19,032 bases of DNA, taken from contig DBOG01000003.1 in assembly GCA_002299915.1 (NCBI GenBank), positions 1 through 19,032 on the forward strand, written 5' to 3'. Each line of letters begins with the position of its first letter. Position 1 is the stretch's first letter. Below the pieces are notes generated by a model. That model saw only the letters and a list, made by a program, of their open reading frames with translations. It was not told the DNA's origin and made no database searches. This document shows, in pieces, positions 7,223 through 14,954 of the stretch. The position numbers and the translations under genes are program-made. Origin of the DNA: Proteobacteria bacterium UBA652 (lineage in GTDB: Bacteria; Pseudomonadota; Gammaproteobacteria; Nitrosococcales; Methylophagaceae).

Positions 7223-8350
7223 ATGGCTAAAGTATCAATGCGCCAAATGCTAGAAGCAGGCGTACATTTCGGACATCAAACACGTTTCTGGAACCCTAAA
7301 ATGGGTCCGTATATTTTCGGTAAACGTAACAATATTCACATCATCAACTTAGAGCATAGCTTGCCTATGTTCAATGACGCGTTAAATTTCGTTGGCAGCT
7401 TGGCATCGAAAAAAGGTCGGATTCTATTTGTTGGCACCAAACGCGCGGCACAAGAGATCATCAGCGAAGAAGCAATCCGCGCGAATATGCCGTTTGTGAA
7501 CCGTCGCTGGTTGGGCGGGATGATGACAAACTATCAAACCGTTAAAAAATCAATCCAACGGTTAAAAGATCTCGATATATTGATTGAGTCAGGCAAGTTA
7601 GAAGGCCTGAAGAAAAAAGAAGCGTTAAACTTAACGCGCGAACACGCTAAGCTAGAAAATAGCTTGGGTGGCATTAAAGAAATGGGTAGCTTACCTGATG
7701 CCTTATTTGTTATCGATGTAGATTATGAAAAAATTGCAATTTTAGAAGCAAATAAATTGGGCATTCCAGTTATTGCGGTCGTTGATAGTAATTGTAGCCC
7801 AGATGGGGTCGATTACGTAGTGCCAGGCAATGATGATTCAATGCGTGCGATTCGTCTTTATGTCAGCAGTATCGCTGATGCAGCGATTGAAGGTCGTGCC
7901 GCAGCGGCAACAGTAGCAGATGAAGAAGCTGTAGCTGCAGCAGAAGCCGCGCCAGCGAAAGAAGAAGCCGTTGAAGTGGTTGTGAAAAAAGCACCTGCTA
8001 AGAAAGTTGTAGAGGAGCCAGCGGCAAAAGCAACACCCGCTGCAGAAGAAAAAGCACCGGCTAAAAAGCCAGCCGCTAAAGCAGCAGCGCCAACTAAGAA
8101 AGCCGCACCAGCAAAAAAAGCAGCAAAAGATGATTTGAAAAAAATCTCAGGTGTCGGCCCTGTGCTTGAAGGTAAATTGAATGCACTTGGCATTACTAGC
8201 TTCCAACAAATCGTTGACTTTACGCCTGCGCGTATTGAAGAAGTAGACAGCGAGCTAAACTTCAAAGGTCGGATCACCCGTGAAGATTGGGTAGCGCAAG
8301 CGACTACCTTAGCCGCAGGCGGTGAAACTGAGTTTAGTAAAAAGAAATAA
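7223..8350 (+). CDS. rpsB: 30S ribosomal protein S2 with C-terminal Ala/Lys linker and helix-hairpin-helix domain
   Basis: S2 is a late-assembling protein on the solvent side of the 30S subunit. Residues 1 to about 225 are a normal S2 core: MAKVSMRQMLEAGVHFGHQT, then FVGTKRAAQ, NRRWLGGMMTNYQT, and PDALFVIDV near residue 160. The protein is 375 residues, about 130 longer than E. coli S2. Residues 226-302 are a low-complexity Ala/Lys/Glu/Pro segment, basic toward its end. Residues 303-366 form a compact domain beginning DDLKKISGVGPVLEGKLNAL and containing TPARIEEVD and FKGRITREDWVAQA. This matches the helix-hairpin-helix domain (COG3743-like) found as a tail on other proteins such as some L21 and NuoE homologues. 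I start at ATG 7223 (AAAAGG upstream); the frame extends to 7082 but that part overlaps the regulatory leader. tsf follows after 108 bases. Confidence 0.95.
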   Translation: MAKVSMRQMLEAGVHFGHQTRFWNPKMGPYIFGKRNNIHIINLEHSLPMFNDALNFVGSLASKKGRILFVGTKRAAQEIISEEAIRANMPFVNRRWLGGMMTNYQTVKKSIQRLKDLDILIESGKLEGLKKKEALNLTREHAKLENSLGGIKEMGSLPDALFVIDVDYEKIAILEANKLGIPVIAVVDSNCSPDGVDYVVPGNDDSMRAIRLYVSSIADAAIEGRAAAATVADEEAVAAAEAAPAKEEAVEVVVKKAPAKKVVEEPAAKATPAAEEKAPAKKPAAKAAAPTKKAAPAKKAAKDDLKKISGVGPVLEGKLNALGITSFQQIVDFTPARIEEVDSELNFKGRITREDWVAQATTLAAGGETEFSKKK

Positions 8351-8355
8351 ATCAT

Positions 8356-8439
8356 ATGGGGCCAGGCTTAATTGATTTATTTCGATTGATTCTGGCAAAA
8401 AATTTAGATGGGGTCAGAATCAATCGAGTCTGACCCCAT
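8356..8439. repeat. REP-like palindromic pair in the rpsB-tsf spacer
   Basis: Right element (8408-8439): ATGGGGTCAGA and TCTGACCCCAT form a perfect 11-bp inverted repeat around a 10-base loop. Left element (8356-8396): it starts ATGGGGCCAG and ends TCGATTGATTCTGGC, and looks like a diverged copy in the opposite orientation. TCGATTGATTCTG (8382-8394) is the exact reverse complement of 8415-8427. The GGGGTCAGA...TCTGACCCC form resembles palindromes found scattered in many bacterial genomes near REP-associated tyrosine transposases; this is family recall, not a search. No T-run follows, so it is not a standard terminator. It lies just ahead of the tsf ribosome binding site (AAGG 8446-8449). Confidence 0.7.
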
Positions 8440-8458
8440 TGATTTAAGGTAAAGAAAA

Positions 8459-9337
8459 ATGGCAGCAATTACAGCAGCATTAGTAAAAGAGCTACGTGAG
8501 CGCACAGGCTCAGGCATGATGGAATGTAAAAAAGCATTGGTTGAAGTGGCGGGTGATATTGAAGCCGCTGTTGAAGCGATGCGTAAATCGGGCTTAGCGA
8601 AAGCGGATAAAAAATCAGATCGGATTGCAGCCGAAGGGTTAATTGCAATTCAAGTGAGCGATTGCGGTAAACGTGGCGTGATTTTAGAAGTGAATTCAGA
8701 AACAGATTTTGTGGCAAAAGCAGAAGATTTTATTGCTTTTATTGACGATTTGGCTAAATTGACCTTAGCAGAAAGCCCAGCGGACGTAGCAGCATTATCT
8801 GCATTGTCAATGAATGGCGGTGAAAGTGTTGATGTTACCCGTCAAGCATTGATTGCTAAAATTGGTGAAAATATTCAAATCCGTCGGTTTGAATTGATTG
8901 AAGCAGATGGCATCGTGGGTGCATACCGCCATGGAGATCGTATTGGCGCTGTTGTCGGGCTAACGGCGGGTGATGCAAGCTTAGCGAAAGATGTGGCAAT
9001 GCATATCGCAGCAAGCCGCCCACAAGCCGTATCAGCAGCAGATTTACCGCAAGCGTTATTAGATAAAGAGCGTGATATTGTGGCCACCCAAGCAAAAGAC
9101 AGTGGCAAACCAGAAGCGATTATTGAAAAAATGGTAGAAGGTCGGATGGCGAAGTTTGTAAATGAAATTAGCTTATTAGGCCAATCATTTGTCAAAGATC
9201 CCGATGTCACGGTTGAGAAGCTAGTGAGTGCAGCAGGCGCAACGGTAACGGGCTTTACTTTCTATGAAGTCGGTGAAGGCATCGAGAAAGCAGAAGATAA
9301 CTTTGCAGATGAAGTGATGGCGCAAGTTAAAGGTTAA
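8459..9337 (+). CDS. tsf: Translation elongation factor Ts
   Basis: EF-Ts is the guanine nucleotide exchange factor that recycles EF-Tu from its GDP form. The 292-residue product begins with the N-terminal UBA-like module (ITAALVKELRERTGSGMMECKKAL) that docks on EF-Tu domain 1. The exchange motif TDFVAK is at residues 82-87, followed by the two-part core with FEVGEG-like FYEVGEGIEK near the end. Length is near that of E. coli EF-Ts (283). ATG 8459 has AAGG 9 bases upstream and matches the family start. It is the second gene of rpsB-tsf and is followed by a terminator. The REP-like hairpins directly before it may alter its expression relative to rpsB. Confidence 0.98.
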   Translation: MAAITAALVKELRERTGSGMMECKKALVEVAGDIEAAVEAMRKSGLAKADKKSDRIAAEGLIAIQVSDCGKRGVILEVNSETDFVAKAEDFIAFIDDLAKLTLAESPADVAALSALSMNGGESVDVTRQALIAKIGENIQIRRFELIEADGIVGAYRHGDRIGAVVGLTAGDASLAKDVAMHIAASRPQAVSAADLPQALLDKERDIVATQAKDSGKPEAIIEKMVEGRMAKFVNEISLLGQSFVKDPDVTVEKLVSAAGATVTGFTFYEVGEGIEKAEDNFADEVMAQVKG

Positions 9338-9390
9338 GCCAGACTGCTTGAGTTTAAAGTATTGCATACTTGAACGTATGTTAAACCAGA

Positions 9391-9417
9391 AAAGCCCCGC
9401 TTTATGCGGGTCTTTTT
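9391..9417 (+). terminator. Intrinsic terminator of the rpsB-tsf operon
   Basis: CCCGC (9396-9400), loop TTTAT, GCGGG (9406-9410), then TCTTTTT. The stem can extend past one C/T mismatch through GAAA paired with TTTC-like bases. It lies about 55 bases after the tsf stop and separates rpsB-tsf from pyrH. Confidence 0.85.
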
Positions 9418-9502
9418 GTATGTGCGCTATATAAAAATAACGCAGGATGCGATAAGATCCCAGCCGATAACTGCAAAATTCAATAATATGGGGAACAGTG
9501 GC

Positions 9503-10222
9503 ATGGATGAGATACCAAAATATAAGCGAATTTTATTGAAATTAAGTGGTGAGGCGTTAATGGGTGATGGTGACTATGGCATCCAGCCTGAGGTGATTTC
9601 CCAATTTGCGAGTGAGATTGCGAAGCTGAGTGAAGCGGGCGTTGAGGTTGGCATTGTCATCGGCGGCGGTAATATTTTCCGAGGAGCAGGATTGGCGGCG
9701 GGTGGCATTGATCGCGTGAGTGGCGATCATATGGGTATGTTGGCCACCGTTATCAATGCACTAGCATTGCAAGATGCGCTGGAGAAGGCTGGGCGATATT
9801 GTCGGGTGATGTCGGCCTTGGCGATTAATGATGTGTGTGAAGATTATTTGCGCCGCCGTGCAGTACGGCATTTAGAGAAGGGTCGGGTGGTGATTTTTGC
9901 AGCGGGAACAGGTAATCCTTTTTTTACAACCGATACAGCGGCGAGCTTGCGGGCAGTTGAGATCGGTGCAGAATTATTATTGAAAGCGACGAAGGTGGAT
10001 GGGGTGTATTCAGCCGATCCCGTGACGAATCCGGATGCAGTGCGTTATGATACATTGACTTTTGATAAGGCGATTGATGAACGCTTAGCAGTGATGGATA
10101 TGTCGGCAATGGTGATGTGTCAGGAACATAAGATGCCATTGCGGGTGTTTGATGTGAAGCAAGCAGGTAATTTGAGAAAGATTGTATATGGTGCTGATGA
10201 TATCGGTACGTTAATTCAATAA
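9503..10222 (+). CDS. pyrH: Uridylate kinase (UMP kinase)
   Basis: PyrH phosphorylates UMP to UDP in pyrimidine nucleotide synthesis and belongs to the amino acid kinase fold. The product (239 residues from the chosen start) shows YKRILLKLSGEAL at the N-terminus (phosphate-binding Lys), the glycine loop IGGGNIFRG, and GTGNPFFTTDTAASLRA in the C-terminal half, which forms the UMP site. I prefer ATG 9503 because GGGGAA (9490-9495) lies 7 bases before it; an in-frame ATG at 9488 would add five residues, and earlier starts would run back into the terminator. It opens the long downstream cluster, and its stop overlaps the frr ribosome binding site. The 165-base gap before it has a terminator but no promoter that I can call clearly. 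Confidence 0.97.
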   Translation: MDEIPKYKRILLKLSGEALMGDGDYGIQPEVISQFASEIAKLSEAGVEVGIVIGGGNIFRGAGLAAGGIDRVSGDHMGMLATVINALALQDALEKAGRYCRVMSALAINDVCEDYLRRRAVRHLEKGRVVIFAAGTGNPFFTTDTAASLRAVEIGAELLLKATKVDGVYSADPVTNPDAVRYDTLTFDKAIDERLAVMDMSAMVMCQEHKMPLRVFDVKQAGNLRKIVYGADDIGTLIQ

Positions 10223-10232
10223 GGGTATAACC

Positions 10233-10790
10233 ATGATCGAAGATATTAAGAAAGACGCAGCCAGCCGGATGACAAAAAGCACAGAGTCGCTGACACAAGC
10301 ATTGGCTAAGATCCGAGCTGGGCGAGCGCATCCGAGTTTATTGGATCAGGTGATGGTGCCTTATTATGGTTCTGATGTACCATTAAGTCAGGTGGCGAAT
10401 GTAGGGGTGGAAGATTCCCGCACGTTGACCGTAACGCCTTGGGAGAAACCAATGTTGGCGGTGATTGAGAAGGCGATTATGAGTTCTGATTTAGGGGTAA
10501 ATCCTGCCAGTGCGGGTCTGATTATTCGCGTACCTATCCCTGCGTTGACGGAAGAGCGTCGGAAAGATATGGTGAAATTGGTGCGTGGTGAGGCTGAAAA
10601 TGCACGTATTGCAGTACGTAATATTCGTCGTGATGCCAATGGATCTGCCAAAGATTTATTAAAAGAAAAAGAAATCTCAGGAGATGCGATGCATGATGCG
10701 GAGGATGCAATTCAAAAACTGACGGATGCGGCAATTAAGCAGGTTGATGATATGCTGGCGGATAAAGAAAAAGATTTGATGATCGTTTAG
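10233..10790 (+). CDS. frr: Ribosome recycling factor
   Basis: RRF, with EF-G, splits the post-termination ribosome. The 185-residue length is the family norm. The tRNA-like protein's features are visible: LAKIRAGRAHPSLLD in the first long helix, VNVRE-like ESRTLTVTPWEK (here DSRTLTVTPWEK) in the beta domain, and the C-terminal helix LTEERRKDMVKLVRGEAENA with conserved Arg residues. The start ATG 10233 is 10 bases after the pyrH stop, with AAGGG (10221-10225) overlapping that stop, so translation is probably coupled. No oddities. Confidence 0.98.
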   Translation: MIEDIKKDAASRMTKSTESLTQALAKIRAGRAHPSLLDQVMVPYYGSDVPLSQVANVGVEDSRTLTVTPWEKPMLAVIEKAIMSSDLGVNPASAGLIIRVPIPALTEERRKDMVKLVRGEAENARIAVRNIRRDANGSAKDLLKEKEISGDAMHDAEDAIQKLTDAAIKQVDDMLADKEKDLMIV

Positions 10791-10804
10791 CGCGGCGACT
10801 GAAC

Positions 10805-11551
10805 GTGGCAGATATAGGCACTTCTCAACCAAAACATATTGCGATTATTATGGATGGCAATGGCCGCTGGGCAAAGCAGCGGAATCAGCCTCGTTTTATG
10901 GGGCATCGGGCGGGTGTAAAAGCAGTTGAGAATATTGTGCGGGTGTGTGCCGAAAAACAGCTTGAGGTATTGAGCTTATTTGCGTTTAGCAGTGAGAATT
11001 GGCGGCGACCAGAAAAAGAAGTCAGCCTGTTAATGGATTTATTCAAGCTGGCGTTAAAGCAGCAGGCGAAGCGTTTGCATAAAAATAATATTCGCTTACG
11101 GGTTATTGGTGATATGAGCCAGTTTTCTATTAGTTTACAAAAACAAATTGTAGATGCACAAACATTGACTCAAGATAATACAGGCATGACCTTGGTGGTG
11201 GCGGCTAATTATGGTGGGCGCTGGGATCTAACACAGGCTATGCAGCAGTTAGCCACGGATGTGGCTGAAGGAGCCTTCCCTGCCAGTGATATTTCAGAAC
11301 AGATGATCAGTGAACGCTTGTCGATCGCTGATTTACCCGAGCCAGATTTATTTATTCGCACCGGTGGTGAGCAGCGGATCAGTAATTTTTTATTGTGGCA
11401 GCTAGCGTATGCCGAATTTTATTTTACAGATACTTTATGGCCTGATTTTGATGGCGCTGAATTGGCAAAAGCGACCCACTCATTTACGGCACGAGAACGC
11501 AGGTTTGGCCGCACATCAGAACAATTAATAGAGGATGACGCCAATGCTTAA
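10805..11551 (+). CDS. uppS: Undecaprenyl pyrophosphate synthase (cis-prenyltransferase), GTG start
   Basis: UppS adds eight isoprene units to farnesyl-PP to make the C55 carrier lipid used for peptidoglycan and O-antigen. The 248-residue product has the five-region cis-prenyltransferase signature: HIAIIMDGNGRWAK with catalytic Asp17, FAFSSENW, and the diphosphate-binding stretch DLFIRTGGEQRISNFLLWQ followed by AYAEFYFTD. The start is GTG 10805, 14 bases after the frr stop, with no good Shine-Dalgarno; the next ATG (the Met of IIMDGNG) would remove the N-terminal strand, so GTG is needed. The last codons overlap the cdsA start by 8 bases. Confidence 0.96.
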   Translation: MADIGTSQPKHIAIIMDGNGRWAKQRNQPRFMGHRAGVKAVENIVRVCAEKQLEVLSLFAFSSENWRRPEKEVSLLMDLFKLALKQQAKRLHKNNIRLRVIGDMSQFSISLQKQIVDAQTLTQDNTGMTLVVAANYGGRWDLTQAMQQLATDVAEGAFPASDISEQMISERLSIADLPEPDLFIRTGGEQRISNFLLWQLAYAEFYFTDTLWPDFDGAELAKATHSFTARERRFGRTSEQLIEDDANA

Positions 11552-12389
11552 ACAACGCATATTGACGGCATTGGTATTGATTCCGTTAGTGGTGGCCAGT
11601 TTATTGTGGTTGCCAACATCACTATTAGTATTCCTATTTGGGGCTATTATTGGCTTAGCAGGCTGGGAGTGGCTGACGATGATTGGCGTGGCGGGTTGCC
11701 AGCGCTATTTTGCATTGGCAGGCTTACTATTGGTCTATCTATTTGGTATTTGGCTAAATTTTTCTGGTAGCGCCTTATTAGTTGGCGGTGTGTTTTGGCT
11801 ATTGGTAGCAGGCTTTGTGATCAAGTATGCGCATATCGTATTACCTAGCAAGATAATGCAACTATTACGACGGCCGCGTGAAGGGATCCTCATGGCGGGG
11901 CTGGTATTAGTGCCGTTTGGTTGGACAGCCTTATTGCTGCATGGTCATTCAGATTTAGGGGGTAAGCAGTTATTATTTGTATTAGTATTGGTATGGTTGG
12001 CCGATACAGGCGGCTATTTTGCGGGCAAACGATGGGGACGCCAGAAATTAGCGACGGCGATTAGCCCGAATAAAACCTGGCAGGGTGTGCAAGGTGGCTT
12101 GGTGTTAGGCGGCGTGTGGGCATTATTGGCTTATAGTGTTGGCTGGTCGGGCAGCATCGGCTTTATCCCGTGGTTGCTGCTGTCTGTGTTGACTTTATTA
12201 TGGTCAGTGGTCGGTGATTTATTTGAAAGTGTATTCAAGCGCGCCCACGATATTAAAGACAGTGGCAACTTGTTACCTGGGCATGGTGGCATTTTAGATC
12301 GGATAGATAGTTTAACCGCGGCGGTGCCTATTTTTGTGGTCGGTGTGTATTTGCTGGGTGCTTTAGGCGCTCACGCAGGTGGGTTTTAA
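11544..12389 (+). CDS. cdsA: Phosphatidate cytidylyltransferase (CDP-diglyceride synthase)
   Basis: CdsA makes CDP-diacylglycerol from phosphatidate and CTP at the inner membrane, the branch point for all phospholipids. The 281-residue product is mostly hydrophobic with several membrane segments (for example near residues 5-45, 60-95 and 110-135). It carries the full family signature at residues 229-255: SVFKRAHDIKDSG, then LLPGHGGILDRID. I choose ATG 11544 since GAGG (11531-11534) is 9 bases before it and MLKQRILTALVLIP aligns with the E. coli N-terminus; ATG 11535 abuts the ribosome binding site. It overlaps uppS by 8 bases and shares one base with dxr (TAATG). Confidence 0.96.
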   Translation: MLKQRILTALVLIPLVVASLLWLPTSLLVFLFGAIIGLAGWEWLTMIGVAGCQRYFALAGLLLVYLFGIWLNFSGSALLVGGVFWLLVAGFVIKYAHIVLPSKIMQLLRRPREGILMAGLVLVPFGWTALLLHGHSDLGGKQLLFVLVLVWLADTGGYFAGKRWGRQKLATAISPNKTWQGVQGGLVLGGVWALLAYSVGWSGSIGFIPWLLLSVLTLLWSVVGDLFESVFKRAHDIKDSGNLLPGHGGILDRIDSLTAAVPIFVVGVYLLGALGAHAGGF

Positions 12390-13567
12390 TGCAGGCAATC
12401 ACCTTGTTGGGCTCAACGGGCTCTATTGGGGTTAGCACGCTGAATGTGCTGGCACAGCATCCTGATAAATATCAAGTGTATGCCTTAACGGCCAATAGTT
12501 CTATTGATACGCTGTTCGCGCAATGTGTGCAGTTTGAACCTAAAATTGCGGTGATGTTAGATCCTCAAGCAGCCAGCCAGCTGGCAGAACGATTAGCAGC
12601 GGCAGGTGTTGATACCCAAGTAGAAACAGGTACGCAAGCGTTAGAAGCCGTTGCTGCCGCAGCTGCAGTAAAATATGTGATGGCAGCAATTGTTGGCGCG
12701 GCAGGTTTATTGCCTACTTTGGCGGCAGCACGGGCAGGCAAACATATTTTGTTGGCAAACAAAGAAGCCTTGGTGATGAGTGGCCAATTATTTATGGCAG
12801 AAGTAGCGGCCAATGGTGCCACTTTATTGCCCGTAGATAGCGAACATAATGCAATTTGGCAATGTTTACCGATGGTAAGCGAACAGCATAATTATCAGGG
12901 CAAGGGCATTCGAAGAATTATTCTGACGGCATCGGGCGGGCCTTTTCGAGATTATGATAAGGCAGGTTTAGCAACCGTGACACCTGAACAGGCTGTGGCG
13001 CACCCAAATTGGTCAATGGGTCAGAAAATATCAGTTGATTCAGCGACGATGATGAATAAAGGTCTTGAGGTAATTGAGGCGCATTGGCTGTTTGGATTGG
13101 AGAGTGAGCAAATCGAGGTGTTATTACATCGTCAAAGTATTATTCATTCGATGGTGGATTACGTTGATGGTTCGGTATTGGCACAATTAGGTAATCCAGA
13201 TATGCGCACGCCAATTGCTAATGCGTTAGCGTGGCCTGAGCGGATTGAATCAGGTGTTGCGCCGTTAGATTTAGTGGCGGCCGGGCGGCTTGACTTTGCA
13301 GCAGTAGATTTTGACCATTTCCCTTGCTTGGCTCTGGCCTATCGAGCGTTAAATTCCGGTGGAACCAGCACCACTATTTTGAATGCGGCGAATGAAGAAG
13401 CGGTCGCGGCTTTTTTGGATAAACGATTGAAATTTACGGATATCGCTCAGATTATTTCACAGGTATTGGAACAGATTGAACCGCAAGCAGGGGACAGCTT
13501 GGATGAGATTTTGTCGGATGATACACAAGCGCGCATTTTGGCGTGTGAACTTATCAATCAAGCTTAG
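12389..13567 (+). CDS. dxr: 1-deoxy-D-xylulose 5-phosphate reductoisomerase
   Basis: Dxr converts DXP to methylerythritol phosphate with NADPH, the first committed step of the MEP isoprenoid pathway. The 392 residues are close to E. coli (398). The NADPH loop LLGSTGSIG is at the N-terminus. Metal ligands Asp150 and Glu152 lie in VDSEHNAIWQ, and Glu227 lies in MMNKGLEVIEAHWLF with substrate-binding Asn223 and Lys224. The NPDMRTPIANALAWPER segment follows. The ATG shares its A with the cdsA stop, so the two genes are probably coupled. In E. coli dxr precedes uppS; here it follows cdsA, an order seen in many other gammaproteobacteria. Confidence 0.98.
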   Translation: MQAITLLGSTGSIGVSTLNVLAQHPDKYQVYALTANSSIDTLFAQCVQFEPKIAVMLDPQAASQLAERLAAAGVDTQVETGTQALEAVAAAAAVKYVMAAIVGAAGLLPTLAAARAGKHILLANKEALVMSGQLFMAEVAANGATLLPVDSEHNAIWQCLPMVSEQHNYQGKGIRRIILTASGGPFRDYDKAGLATVTPEQAVAHPNWSMGQKISVDSATMMNKGLEVIEAHWLFGLESEQIEVLLHRQSIIHSMVDYVDGSVLAQLGNPDMRTPIANALAWPERIESGVAPLDLVAAGRLDFAAVDFDHFPCLALAYRALNSGGTSTTILNAANEEAVAAFLDKRLKFTDIAQIISQVLEQIEPQAGDSLDEILSDDTQARILACELINQA

Positions 13568-13572
13568 ATTTT

Positions 13573-14913
13573 ATGCATTCACTTTTCTTTTTTATTATTG
13601 CACTATCGCTGTTGGTGGTGATCCATGAATATGGTCATTTCTGGGTGGCGCGACGCTGTGGGGTGAAAGTATTAACGTTTTCCGTTGGTTTTGGTAAAGC
13701 ACTGTGGTCGCGGGTAGGGAAAGATGGCACAGAATATGTGTTGGCAGCGATTCCGTTAGGCGGCTATGTCAAAATGCTGGATGAACGCGAGGCAGAGGTG
13801 CCCGCTGAATTACAAGCACAGGCATTCAATCGGCAATCATTGGGGGCTAGAACAGCGATTGTATTAGCGGGGCCAGTCGCAAATTTACTGCTTGCAGTAG
13901 TGGCGTATTGGCTGTTTTTTACCCTAGGTTTGCCAGGCGTAAAGCCCGTGATAGGCAATATAACGCCAGACTCCCCAGCGGCACAAATATCTTTACAGCA
14001 CGATGATGAGATTTATGCTATCAATGGTCAAAATACGCCAACGTGGATCAGTGCGAGCAAAATATTACGGGGCATTGCGGATGAGGGCGGCATCGCAAGG
14101 ATCAAGACAGCGAATAAGACCTATGAATTAGCCATCCCTAAAGCGGCATTAGATATTAGTGCAGGGAAATTATTATCACAATTAGGCATGATACCTAGGC
14201 AATTAGAATTATTGCCAGTCATCGGTGAATTAAGCGCACAGGGTGCTGCACAAAGAGATGGTTTACAGTCAGGTGATTTGATTTTATCAATGGATGGAAA
14301 GCAGGTTGACAGTTGGCAACACTGGGTCAAACTCATCCAGGCAAGCCCTGACCAGACTGTAGAGATCCAACTCCAGCGAGCTGGTTTAGTACAAAGTGTA
14401 TTATTAACACCAGGCAGCGTGGTGGCTGAGGGCAAGGCTGTTGGGCGTATTGGTGCAGGCGTGGATGTGAGCCAGACACCGATTCCTGAAGCATGGCAGG
14501 CCAAATGGCAATATGGCCCTATTACTGCGATAAAATACGCGATCATGGAAACTTGGGATTTCTCGCGTAGGACTCTGATGGGCATTATTGGGATGATTCG
14601 GGGAAAAATTTCCAGCGATAATGTGGGGGGGCCGATTGCGATTGCGCAATTTGTAGGTGCCTCGGCACAACAAGGTCTAGTGACGTTTATCGCATCACTA
14701 GCCATGATCAGTATTAGCTTAGGGATCCTCAATTTATTGCCTATACCAATACTAGATGGAGGCCATTTAGCTTTTTATCTGGTGGAATGGATCCGTGGTA
14801 AACCATTATCGGATAAGGTACAGTTTACTGCGCAGAAAATTGGATTATTTATATTATTGATGGTGATGGTGCTCGCTTTTTCAAATGATTTATCAAGATG
14901 GGTTGGTCTATGA
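13573..14913 (+). CDS. rseP: Intramembrane site-2 zinc metalloprotease RseP
   Basis: RseP cuts the membrane anti-sigma factor RseA after DegS has acted, releasing sigma E in the envelope stress response, and also clears remnant signal peptides. The 446 residues match the family. The first membrane helix holds the zinc motif HEYGH (His18, Glu19, His22). Residues of the GGYVKMLDE region follow, then two PDZ domains in the periplasmic part (around 115-200 and 205-290, the latter with GDLILSMDGKQVDSW). The C-terminal helices contain LNLLPIPILDGGH with the third zinc ligand Asp395. Starts at ATG 13573, 5 bases after the dxr stop, without a clear ribosome binding site. An rseA or degS gene is not in this window. 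Confidence 0.97.
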   Translation: MHSLFFFIIALSLLVVIHEYGHFWVARRCGVKVLTFSVGFGKALWSRVGKDGTEYVLAAIPLGGYVKMLDEREAEVPAELQAQAFNRQSLGARTAIVLAGPVANLLLAVVAYWLFFTLGLPGVKPVIGNITPDSPAAQISLQHDDEIYAINGQNTPTWISASKILRGIADEGGIARIKTANKTYELAIPKAALDISAGKLLSQLGMIPRQLELLPVIGELSAQGAAQRDGLQSGDLILSMDGKQVDSWQHWVKLIQASPDQTVEIQLQRAGLVQSVLLTPGSVVAEGKAVGRIGAGVDVSQTPIPEAWQAKWQYGPITAIKYAIMETWDFSRRTLMGIIGMIRGKISSDNVGGPIAIAQFVGASAQQGLVTFIASLAMISISLGILNLLPIPILDGGHLAFYLVEWIRGKPLSDKVQFTAQKIGLFILLMVMVLAFSNDLSRWVGL

Positions 14914-14954
14914 GCCTACAACGAGTACACTACTCCCTCAGATTTAAAAATAAT

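Noticed and set aside
7858..8355. A 165-codon open frame on the minus strand opposite the rpsB tail
   Set aside because: It is the complement of the Ala/Lys-rich repeats; the composition (Ala, Ser, Phe) reflects the codons of the real gene, and no ribosome binding site or family motif is seen.
9365..9380. Small hairpin CATAC...GTATG after tsf
   Set aside because: Only a 5-bp A+T-rich stem, with the clear terminator just downstream; no role can be argued.
14121..14732. A 203-codon open frame on the minus strand within rseP
   Set aside because: It lies wholly inside a well-supported protease gene and shows no recognisable motif.
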